From: Leuctra nigra
Taxonomy: Eukaryota; Arthropoda; Insecta; Plecoptera; Leuctridae
Direction of reading: 5' to 3'
Assembly (NCBI GenBank): GCA_934045905.1
Contig: OW203764.1
Span: 30,979,629 to 31,043,628 of the forward strand
Length of the DNA stretch: 64,000 nucleotides
The position numbers were made by a program, and so were the translations under genes. Under the pieces are notes generated by a model. It was not told where the DNA came from. It did not search any database and saw only the letters and a program-made list of their open reading frames with translations. Each line of letters opens with the position of its first letter. The first letter of the stretch is position 1. Positions 23,550 through 35,611 of the stretch are shown here, piece after piece.

Positions 23550-24419
23550 CAGAGTTGGGTAAGTTACTTGTAAAAAGGAACTAGTTACTCTTTAAGTTAC
23601 CTGGTCTCAAAAGGAACTAAGTTACTTGGTAAGTTACTTGATTTGAAAAGTAACTGAGTAGTTACCGAAAAATTTAAGTTACTTTTAAGTTACTTTAAAG
23701 TTACTTTTCGGATATTTTTTCGACAAAACACAAACGTGATCGAACTCCGCTGAGGGTTGATTTTGTTCGACAAAGCAATTTTATTATTTGTATTTAATCC
23801 CAGTCATCGTGCTCACAGTCAAAATACAAATTAATAATAAATGTAATTTGCACTCGCGGTAATGGAAAATATAAATGCACGCACCTCTTCCTCTTCACTT
23901 CACTTCTTTAAATGGTCCATCCATGTGACAATCAATTTGATTTGTGAAACTCTATCTTATTGGGTATACATTTTATGTAAAAGCTACCTTTATTGGCTAG
24001 TATGATGACGTCATACTTGTTTTCATTTGGATAGGTATGATTCTCGGAAAAACTTGCAGCGCATCTGCAAGCATCCCCCAGCCCAACTACCTGCTAATGA
24101 CTTGTGGAAGGAAATAGATCAATGGGAAGGAAGGACACACATTTCATTTCCTGTGATTTGTTGTCTGGGTTTATGATTTCCTCTCAAGAGATAGATAGGG
24201 AGTTTGTAGACTGTGAAAATATTATATTTTTGTCAAACTATTTCACCTAAAAGTAACTTTAAAAGTAACGAAAATTAAGTTACAAGTTCCTGTAAAATTG
24301 TAACTTAGTTACTCACAAAGTTACTGAGGATGAAAAGTAACTAGTTACCCCAAAAGTTACCTAAAAAGTAACTAGTTACCAGTAACTAGTTACTTTCGTT
24401 AAGTTACTACCCAACTCTG
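23550..24419. mobile_element. Non-autonomous hAT element, 870 bp
   Basis: Ends CAGAGTTGGGTA / TACCCAACTCTG are flanked by an 8-bp target duplication ATTTCTAG (23542-23549, 24420-24427). The paralogous position at about 52760 has a single ATTTCTAG. The subterminal regions are full of AAGTTACTT/AAGTAACTT repeats. No transposase ORF. Confidence 0.88.
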
Positions 24420-24749
24420 ATTTCTAGTCCACTGACATTTGACAATAAAAGATGAAATAATGCTGGTTTTATAGTAGTCCTTTCAATATCTGTTGAATTA
24501 TACAAAAAATGAGTTTATATGCATAGTTTCACCCCGACGTTTACGAAAATAGAAATATCGTGTCTAACTTATAATTGTCTTATTGTCTATCAGCTCATAT
24601 CAGCCTGAATAATATTATAGATAACATAATGCCGTCACAGCGGGCAAGGTAATTAACTGAAGGTGAACAATTGCTAGAAATTGCGACGCACACAGGGTCT
24701 TACCTGGTAGAGGTTTGGGAACACATTGCTGTTTTAAAGCTGCGTAAGA

Positions 24750-24813
24750 ATGTTGTTCAAGACTTCCATCATAATCTGCATTCTGCAGGCTCTGACTTCT
24801 GCAGATGACCCAC
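24750..24813 (+). CDS. Gene 1 exon 1: signal peptide
   Basis: ATG at 24750 starts a Lys-containing n-region, the hydrophobic IIICILQAL core and an ALTSA cleavage site, then DDP. The exon ends phase 1 at GTAAGT. The single C left over plus AC (26889) or AT (32031) gives His, followed by Val-Ala-Ile-Asn of the first WSC exon. An almost identical exon begins gene 2 at 53100. Confidence 0.85.
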
Positions 24814-27800
24814 GTAAGTAGTCACTCTAGTTGATGTCAATGTTAAAGTCTGGCAGCTCTGCAGTATGCAGAGATTACCAATTTACACCGACCACTTGTA
24901 GGTTGGGTCAGCGTCAAAAGAAGCCGGCCAAATCCCCATGTTGGAAACTGGTATAGGATCTATTGGAAGTGGTGGTGAGGTCCAGACAAAGAGCAGCCAG
25001 GGTTGGCCTAACCATGTCCTCCCTTGAATTTGCGTTCCCCATCGGGCCGGCCTTCCCCCTCGAGATGGTGATCCCCCTGAAATCGGGTTCTGCCGGCCCG
25101 AATCCTCTACACCCCCCGGTCCATCCCCAATCCGGCCTGGCCTTCCCACCAGTGCTGAACTCCCCCTGATGGGGCCCGTTAGGTCAACCCCCTCCCCATG
25201 TCCTCTTTCCTCTTTGATGTCTTTCTTTGTCTTCTTCGTCTTGTATCTTCTTCATGTGATAACCTCTTCTTGACGCAATGCGCAAAGTTTATTTTTTGTT
25301 TTTTGTTTTTTGTTTTAAATTGATTTTATTTCTTTTGGTTACATTTTTTAAAATTTTCTTTTAAGGTTCATTTTGAAATGTAGATCCTTCTTTATGCTAA
25401 ATTAACCAGCAAGTTTCACGCCAGATAAGGGTGGAATCTCCCCATCCCCCTGCGGATATTCGGCGACTACGTTTTTTGGATAGAGGGTCATATTTGGAGC
25501 CACAACACAGTCTTCTCTGCACAGCACCTTGGCACCCGCGGTGTGTGTGCGGGGTGGGAGGGGGGGGGGGGGGTTAAAGTGCAATGTTTTGTCTCTTTTC
25601 AATATTTAATCAAATATTGAATATTTAATCTTTGTGGCCAAAAGATAACCAATATAGTTATTCTGAATGCATATTTGGAAATGGGATAGAAAGGACATTG
25701 AAAAGTATTTTATTCTTGTATTTTTTGAACAGAATATTTTGTAACACTTTCTTGATTCAGCCAACTGAGCAGTGGACTGTAAGTGTATGGCCACTAATTG
25801 CAATGGCGCACGAAATAATCCATACTGTAAGGACAAAAACATTTTAAACTGTCTCTAAAAGCTATTTTTTTAAAGTGTTTTTATAGTGTGAGCTTTAAGA
25901 GTGTTTTGTGCTACTCTAAGAAATTGTTTATGATTTGACATAGATTATAAAAAAAATTAATGTTTTCCATAAACCGACTAAAAAATACAAATACAAATTA
26001 CAAACAGCGATCATTAGTATCGCTTGTAGTATCGTTGTGATATACTGTGATATTTTGTGTGTTTCTGTGCAATGTATTTTAATGTGTAATATTATTTTTG
26101 TACTTGTGGGCATCAGTCCGATGCAAATAAAGAATTAATAATAAGTAAACACATCAACACACCAACTCAAGTCATAATAAAGTTAAGTCAAGTACATACA
26201 TTACCAGCATTACCATTACATTAGCAATGCATTACATTACATACATTGCCGTCGCCATTAGCCTCGCTGCAAAACAGTGCGACGTTAGCCCCAGACAAAA
26301 AAAAATACATTACCAGATACTCTGGATACTTCAGACGTCGAATTAGTAATCAATTACATATAATTGTATAATGTATATGAACTGCAAATTTAAAAGATTT
26401 GACCTCGGGTGGGATTTGAGCCCACGACATGATTGCCGGTCTAATGCTCTACCAACTGAGCTACGGAGCTCCATATGACTTGTACAAGCTCAGGAAGTGA
26501 TGATGCCAGGAGACCGTGGAAAACATCCACGCTTGACAGCTGAAAAACATCGACCTGATATGGACCTTCTCATGATGCAATGAGCCTCTGTTATGTTTGA
26601 AATGTAGAAATAATCTGACAACCTCAGATGGGATGATGTTATGTATATGAACTGCAAATTTAAAAGATTTGACCTCAATTGGTAGAGCATTTGACCGGCA
26701 TTCTAAAGGTCGTGGGCTCAAATCCCACCGGAGGTCAAATCTTTTAAATTTGCAGTTCATTTACATAACATCATCCCATCTGAGATTGTCAGATTATTTC
26801 TACATTTCATTACATATAATTCCCTGGAGCGCCATATTCCATATAACTGAATGTGTGTTAATCTGGGATGTTTGACTTTCTCCTCCAGACGTCGCGATCA
26901 ACGGCAGAGTGGGCTGCTATCAGGACACCACTGCGCATGTCTGGAACGGTCTGGATGTCTCAACCATCAACACACCTCAGCTCTGCGCAACCCTCTGCGC
27001 AGGTTACGTGTACGCAGGCGTAGAAGCAAGGTGGGTCGGTCAGATGCCACATAGGTAGTTTGATTCATCAAGGGTTTTATGAGGTTCAGAATAGCAAATC
27101 CCTTGAGTTCATTTTAATTTCACAACAAGATGATATCAAGAAAACAAACCTTAAAGATAAATCCAGAAATACGAGGGTAGTCCCAAAAGTACCCGACCTG
27201 ACGTATAAACGGTGGTTATTGTTTAAAAATAATTACTATGGTAGAAATAACCATCCTTATCAGGCTTAAGTTTTAAGTTTGATGACCCTACGTTGTGTAG
27301 TATTTGTTTAGCAGCCATCGGGAGTGAACGTTCTCAGTGACTTTGTAAACATTGGTCAAAAATGGAAAAATTCGGTCAACGTTATGTGATCCAATACTTT
27401 CATTTAAAAGGTCTCAGCCCAACGAATATCAAAGCCGAGCTAGATTCCACTCTGGGGGAGTCTGCTCCTTCGTTTACTACTGTAAAATATTGGGTGGCAG
27501 AGTTTAAACGACGTCGTAGAGGTGCCAAGACGAACATCGCAGTGGTCGACCAAATGAGGTGACAGCGGCAAGGTCATGGTGTCAGTTTTTTGGGATGCGA
27601 GGGGGATAATTTTCATTGATTAACTTCAAAAAGGAAAAACAATCAACGGTGAATATTATGCGAACTTATTGCAGCGTTTGAGTAACGAAATCAAGAAAAA
27701 ACGGCCGCATTTGGCGAAGAAGAAAGTGTTGTTTCATCAAGACAATGCACCAGTTCACACATCCTTCAAAGCGTTGGCCAAAATCAATGAGTTAAAGTTC

Positions 27801-30800
27801 GAAATGCTTCCTCACGCACCCTATTCGCCAGATTTAGCCCCCTCGGATTATTTTCTGTTTCCAAACTTAAAAAAATGGCTCGATGGTAAAAGATTTTGCC
27901 GACAATGAGGAGGTGGAGTCTGCTGTTGATGGCTATTTTGAGGAGCTCGACGGTACTCACTATAAACAGGGTATCGAAGCAATTGAACATCGCTGGGAAA
28001 AGTGTATCGAGCTAAAAGGAGACTATGTTGAGAAATAAAAATATATTTTCAAAAAAAAATTGTGTTTCTTTGTTAGGTCGGGTACTTCTGGGACTACCCT
28101 CGTATATCATTTCAAATCTCATAAAACTCCAACACCTTACCACTTGGCTGGCGTGGAGCGACCACCCAACTTGTTAAAAGATCTAGTGTACGTATTATTA
28201 GTACTCTTGAATTCCTTTATAGGCATGTGCATGACCATAAATATCTGAAATATATTAAAAATATAAATCATTTTTGACAACATGTTTTACTTTGTAACGT
28301 TTGATTCTATGATTTGATCTCTCTAGTACTCAATGCTACTGTGGAGACGCTCTGCCCAACACTGTTCTGCCCCGCATGAGCTGTAACCAGGAATGTCCGG
28401 GCAACTCTACTTACACATGTGGAGGAGCCCTGGCTTTGGATGTTTACAAAGTGCCGCATGAGTTTCGAGGTAATACTAATAATCATTTAACACTCCGTGT
28501 AAAATTAATAACTTGTTGTATCAGACACTAACATTGTCATTGCAGACCCTGACAGTAGCAGCGGTGTCCACCTCGGTTGTTTTAAAGACATCCGGGACAG
28601 ATATCTCAAGCACTTCTTCGACCTGGAGGAGAATTCACCGCAAAGCTGTGTCGACACCTGTGATGGGTATAATTACGCAGGCCTCGAGTACGGGTAAGTA
28701 CACTTTGTTAATAGAATCAGCGGTATATGCTCTGTACATTTTTATTGGCAACGTTTCGCCGACGAGGCAGTCGGCTTCTTCAGGCAGGACTTGACTACTT
28801 GACAAGGGTGCTAACAAAGAAAGAAATATAAAATGTTTCCACAAAATTACTACAACAGGCTATTTTGTCTGATGTTTTCTCTACGCCATCTGGACTTCTA
28901 GCCAAGATGAACTGCAGTATCTCGAAGTGCCTTGGCTCGGCTTCTTGTGTGAGGTCCCAGTGGCGGTGACTTGGCGTCGGGAACGTTACCTCTATTAGGT
29001 GGCTCTGTCGGCGCCACGGTGATTATAGCCATCACCGGCTTCCACGCGTGCGGCAGGCGTATAGAGTCATCCCGCTTGTTCATGTTATGCGGGCGGCGTT
29101 CTATCTCGATCGCCTCCCTGATGGTCCGCCAGCTTTTAGGGGGGACCACGGCGAGGGACTTCATTCCGTCGAAGTTAATGGTATGTCCCTCGGCTTCCGC
29201 GTGCTGGGCGAGGGAGGAGTTGGGCTCCTGGAGACGGACCGCCGCCCTGTGTACACTTTACTGAAGAGATGGAAACTCAAGTCCTTTCATTCATATTATG
29301 AATCAAAAATATCGTGGACTTGGAGGAGAAAATGTTCCGAACTGAGATCTCGAATGGGCGATGTTTTTTATTGGAAGTACCCAAGGAGAAGAACAAGTAG
29401 GGTAAATCCGGGATGGATGTAATAAATAATAATAAAAAAAATCATATTTTCTCGATTACTAAATTAACATAGCTGGTATTTCTTAAGGTGCTGCAAGCGC
29501 GAGCGATTTTCCTGCTTTTTGTAGACAATTTTTGCGATACGATTGGAGACGAAATGTGTTGACCAAATGATTTGAAATTTTAATCGTGATTAGATATAAG
29601 ACAAACTTAGGGTTATCCCTTGGTACATTTTTAATTTTTTGTTTCGTTAATTAGTAATAATTAGTGGATTTTTGGTGTAAAATTTGCTATTTTCTTGTCT
29701 CCCTGGGCGCCGTATAAAATTAAATTTCAAAAATGTGCCAAGGGATAACCCTAAGTTTGTCTTTCATCTAATCATGATTCAAATTTGAGATCAATTGGTT
29801 CACGGGTTTGGTCTCCAATCGTATCGCAAATTTCATAGTTTTGCGCGGTTTTGTTGAATAACCGGCGCCTAATTAACGATGCAATAAGCAAAAATTAAAA
29901 AGTGCTACTAATATACAATCAGACTGATCATCTGAACATCCTGTAAAAGTTACACTCACTTATGGAACAATTTTTCTCTCGCAATTTTCTAAAACGGCCG
30001 AGCGCTAGTATCACCTTAACACACCTGTTCCCAATGAAGGGTACAGGGAAAACGCTATAAGTCAATTTAAAAAAATGAGTTTTATAAGGGTGTCATCTTG
30101 CAGGGATTTTTATGAGCTTTCAGAACATTCCCTCGGTGTTTAGAAATTACTGTCACAAAGTCTTGAAAAAAGCAATTCAAATATCTATCTGTTAAGATTA
30201 AACTTCTTTTCTCAGTTTCATCCGAATGCGACGTATAGCGTCTTCACCTGTACCCTGCAGATATAAGTATTGGCTCTGTCCAACAGGACTAGAACGGCAA
30301 TATAAATCCATGGCCATGCAGTCGGATGCAATATGCGACGGCTGATGGCAGTGAATGCGTGTTTCTTCCAGACGGGAGTGCTACTGCGGATGGATTGTAC
30401 CTCCGGAAGTCCTCGAGCCCTCCAGTTGCCACTACAAGTGTCCTGCGCAACCAAATGTAACGTGTGGCGGGGACTGGGTCATGGATCTTTATATCGTGTC
30501 GAAGTTCAAACCACTTTCAAGTACGATAAAGCAAGTAAAGTAAAGCTACCTTGAATCGGGTTCAAATCTCATGCGGGACGAGACGAGAATCATGTTTCCA
30601 TAAATTGCGACAAGTTGCGATTTGACAGCGATTTAAAGTCTGTAGTGCCATCTACCACCACTATTAGAAACTATAAACAATAAAGTCCAAAAACAGAGTG
30701 TTTCCGGATTACCGGAAACACTCAACATTTTAAATAATAAATAGGCATACAAACTCCAACTCTCATAAGATCGATAAATAGTAAACTGTAAAACTACATA

Positions 30801-33800
30801 CTTTACTGCCCTCTGCTTTTACTTTGAAACCGTTACCTCCCAGGAATGAACCTGAGAAATTGCCAGTTTCATCCTAGGGGTTGCCAGGGAAGAGAAATTA
30901 CTGCTCATTGCTCAACGGCCTCCCAGGTAAGTCCCTGGCAAATCCCTGGTTCATCTCTGGCACATTGACACATCCCAGGTTCTTCTCTAGCACCTCATTG
31001 GCAAAGAAGTGTCTTTAAATGGCAATTTTAGTGAAAAGTATGATTTTTTGAGGGCCAAATGTTTTTTTGTCGACATTATAAATAGGTATGCCATTAGTGA
31101 ACATATTCGCATATACGACGACACTACCACAAAATAGACAAAAAAATACATTTGGCCCTCAAAAAAACATACTTGACACATTTCCCACTTCCCAAATCCC
31201 TGGTTCATCCCTGTTACATGGGGTGGGGGGATATTCGCGTTTTCGGGCTGACCAGATGGCAGCACTGACAATTAGTCTATAACCATCATGACACTGACGC
31301 GCATTGGTTTGTTGACGTTGTTTAGTGTCATGGTGTAATGGCGGAATCGAAGTGTCAGTGAAGGTGTAGTAACTTGTGAGTTGTGTTGCTTACGTTATTA
31401 CTTTGTTATTACTCCATTTTATCATTTCAACCAGATTCCTTTGCTCATTTTCGAAGAAAATACTGCCATTCTGATCATAATGACATTGATAACATATCAT
31501 CAATGAAAAAGGCTGACGAAACGAAAACGATTCCGTTATAGCACTTATACTTTCTCACACTAGAGTGTGCCCCCTTTGCTCTAAAACGCGAATCGCTGGG
31601 ACTATCTGCCACTTCAACATTTTTTTTTAGTTTTGTCATTTGGGAGGTCCTCGCCATGTAACAGGGACCTCCCAAATGCCACCACATTCTTCTCTATAAG
31701 GTTTTGACATTTGGGAGGTCCCTGTTACATGGCGGGGACCTCACAAACGTTCAAACTCATTTTGCAAATCAGTTTGAACATTTGGGAGGTCCCCGCCATT
31801 TAACAGGCACCTCCCAAATGCAATATCCCAAATTAGAAAACTGGAATTGAACGAGAAAGTGCCCGTCACGTACCTTGTTTGCTGGGAAGATACTCGCTGG
31901 ATATATATAGGTACTTACTGTAGGTGTCGAATTGTAATCATTACATATAATTCCCTGGTTTTTATCGCCATATTCCATATAACTGAACGACGTGTTAATC
32001 TGTCTGGGATATGTTTGACTCTCTTCTCAGATGTCGCGATCAACGGCAGTGTGGGCTGCTATCAGGACACCACTGCGCATGTCTGGAACGGTCAGGATGT
32101 CTCAACCATCAACACACCTCAGATCTGCGCAACTCTCTGCGCAGGTTACGTGTACGCAGGCGTAGAAGCAAGGTGGGTCTGTCAGAGGCCAAAGCGGTTA
32201 AGTCACTTAGAGTTATCTTGATTAATCAAGGCCTTTATTTCAGTCCGGTAATACCAAAATTAAATTGTTCTGGATTGACTAATTTTGGATTAAATTAAAC
32301 TGTTTCAATCATTTTGAGGTCTGATTGGCTGTGCCACCAATTGCGTCCAATATTTAGTTGATCCGGCTCAGATTAACAGTTTGGTACCGGCTCTTATATG
32401 AGATTTGGAAAAGCAAATCCATGAGGTTTATTTAATTTTACAACAAGATGATATCAAGAAAACAAACGAAATCTCATAAAACACTAACACCCTTACGACT
32501 TGGCTGGCGTGGAGCGACTACCCAACTTGATATAAAATCTAGTGTACATTTTCAAATACACTCTTGAATACCTGTACATTTATGACTATAAATAACTATC
32601 TGAAGTATGTTTAAAATATAAATCATTTTTGACTACATTTGTTAGTTGTTGCTGTCTGTGAATATCATTTAGAATAAGCGGCTAACAAGGTAACGTTTGA
32701 TCTCTCCAGTACGCAATGCTACTGTGGAGACGCTCTGCCCGGCACTGTTCTGCCCCGCATGAGCTGTAATCAGGAATGTCCGGGCAACTCTACTTACACA
32801 TGCGGAGGAGCCCTGGCTTTGGATGTTTTCAAAGTGCCGCACGAGTTTCGAGGTAATACTAATAATCCCCTTAAAAGGGTTTTGAGTGGTTGAGATTTTA
32901 AACCCCATAAAAGGTTGAGAATTGGACTTTCCCAATTAATTTGTAGTTGAACCTGAAGACTCACGGAAATAATGTCGTGATAATAATGCTCGTCGAGCAT
33001 TATCTGACTTTTTTATGATATTTAAATGCGTTCTACCAATTTGCCCTAATTAGTATGCAGGTCGTACGAGTGAGCACACTTGTATGAAAACTTAATTCGG
33101 GATAAGAAAACGGCTGACTATAAAATTCGGTATTTTTTTGTGCACATCCGGTCCGGAATTATAACAATTGGCAGGGCCAGTTGTTTATGGTTTCCACGAT
33201 AAACGCGAAATGTTTAGAAACATGAATTTTCTGTCATATCTTTACGTTTCATACACTCCTGATTCCTAATATATGTATCTTTTCTCGCGAATTTTCGCGA
33301 AATTTGTGTTTTGACGCGATATTGACGAATTCTCGCGATTTCACGCGATTTTGTACCAAACCTACGTGTTTTGCAACATTTCCCGATTCCGAGTATATAT
33401 TTTACGAAATATCCTCGATCTGTGTCTAAAGTACCACTAAATAGAAAGAATCACACTGTTTTCTTCAGTGGCGGCTATTACAGTGTGCAAGGTGTGACAA
33501 TTGCACACCTGATCATCCAAGAAAATTATTTAAAAGTGCTCCCTAATCCAGGAAGTAGGAAGTTAAATATTGTGTCTAATCATTTTGCTCTCCAAAAGAC
33601 GTAAAAATGCATCAATTTCAAACTAAAGATACAAAAAAATCCGGGGTTATGCGCCCCGGCCCCGCATCTGCTGGGGGCTCTCCTCTTAGAGTTCTTACTT
33701 CTACGTCCTTCTATGTAATTGAACACCAGTTGTAAAGCCAAATAGCCGCCACTGGTTTTCTTCGTAAGCCAGCTGTCAGTGCCAGCCAAAGAGTGTATGG

Positions 33801-35571
33801 GGGTGCCAGCTCATTGGCTGCTGAGCATGGAATGACGTATCTACATGACCTTGAACAGGGTTGCGCATGCGCACGCGCTGAGTCTGGCTAGTGAGAGGGG
33901 GTTGGTAGTATTGCGGCTCGATCGCGGGTCATATTTCACATTTATTCTTACAAAAATAATTTTTTCCTATTTCACCACCAATCGCGAAAATTAACATAAT
34001 TATCACCACCAATTCACCACTTTCAGAATGTTGAAAACGAATTTTGGCTTTTTTTTATCACCACAAACAACTGGCTCTGACAATTGGTAAGTCTGCTATT
34101 TTAAAATGTTATGCCATTATTATTTAATAAGGAAATAGATAAATACTGACATTAATATAATAATTGTGAGTATGTGTCTGCTTCGAGAAAGCAGTGTAAG
34201 GACTCCCCCTCCACAAGGGTATGTCCGTTGCAGGCTGCCGTCATAAACTTTATAATCCCTAATAAACTTAGATGAACCTTTTTGGTTTTTGATCATATAA
34301 AAATATGTTTACGAAATTTTTACGGTCATAAAAAACAAGAATATATCAACAGTTTTCGGTTGAAATTGTTGGTGCGGTTTAAACATTAGAATAGGTAATG
34401 TAGGAATAACGAATTCGTTTCCCCATAAAAGCCATATAAAAATCTCAAACTTTGAAAACGTTAAATTAAAGGTTAGGTCGGTAAGGTATACCTTTTTTGA
34501 TCTTATTGTAGATAACACAATTAGGAACAAAATAAAATGGTTTTGGAAAAATTGTGTTGGTAGTTAAGCTGGCGCTGGTTCATCCTTAAGAAACACTCCG
34601 TGTGAAATTAAAGAACTAATTCCATGAAACACTTGAATTGCATTGTCATTGCAGACCCTTACAGTAGCAGCGGTGTTCACCTCGGTTGCTTTCAAGACAT
34701 CCCGGACAGATATCTCAAACACTTCGTCATTCTGGAGAAGGAGAACTCACCGCAGCGCTGTGTCGACACCTGTGATGGGTATAATTACGCAGGTCTCCAG
34801 TACGGGTAAGTTACACTTTACATATTACTTTCCTTCTTATCCGAAGCCATTATTACTTAGTGGATTTTGAAAAATAATTTTAAGGATGATCTAGACCACG
34901 TGACCACCTACGTCATGCCCTGCAATCTTCAAAACGAATCAGACCGCCATTACATTTTTAAGAAGAGAAGATGGGTTCACTTTCGTTCGAATAACTTCAT
35001 AATTACCCTAGCTACAATAATTCGGTCAAGGACTGAGGTGTTAATAAAAGATCGCTCTCAATGTTTCATATGACACTTTAATAATGAAAATGCTTTACTG
35101 AACTAAAAAGTGGGTTTTCACTACGGCAAAACGTCGGCAAAACGTCGACCACGACACGCAAATCAAGTCTCATTAAACTGGACAATACGAAAATATTAAA
35201 CACATACCTGCAGTTATGATCTATACGATATTCCTTATTTTTCACGACGATATTTTCATCTAGTGGAGCGGTCGCTCCACCCAGCCAAGTCGTACTGTAC
35301 GCTCACAGTCACTCAACATACCGTAAATGCCTAATAAACCGAGGAGCAGACCAAACACTTTTACTGTAAGCAACAACATGGCATTTTCGGCCTACTGGAT
35401 CATAAAATTGGAAAATCTCACATTGTTGTGAAATATCTTAATTTCGAGCTATGGCCCACCCCACCACATATACCAAATTTGGGAACAATAGGATATGCCA
35501 TTTGCGAGCTAGAGGGCCGTGAAAACAGTGAAATTACATCACTTTCATCTTCTTCTTCTTCTTCTTCTTTA

Positions 35572-35611
<40 letters not shown>

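Noticed and set aside
34867..35073. Small ORF DDLDHVTTYVMPCNLQ, present again inverted at 37037-37318
   Set aside because: Both are in the arms of the TTAA-bordered palindrome, not in a gene.
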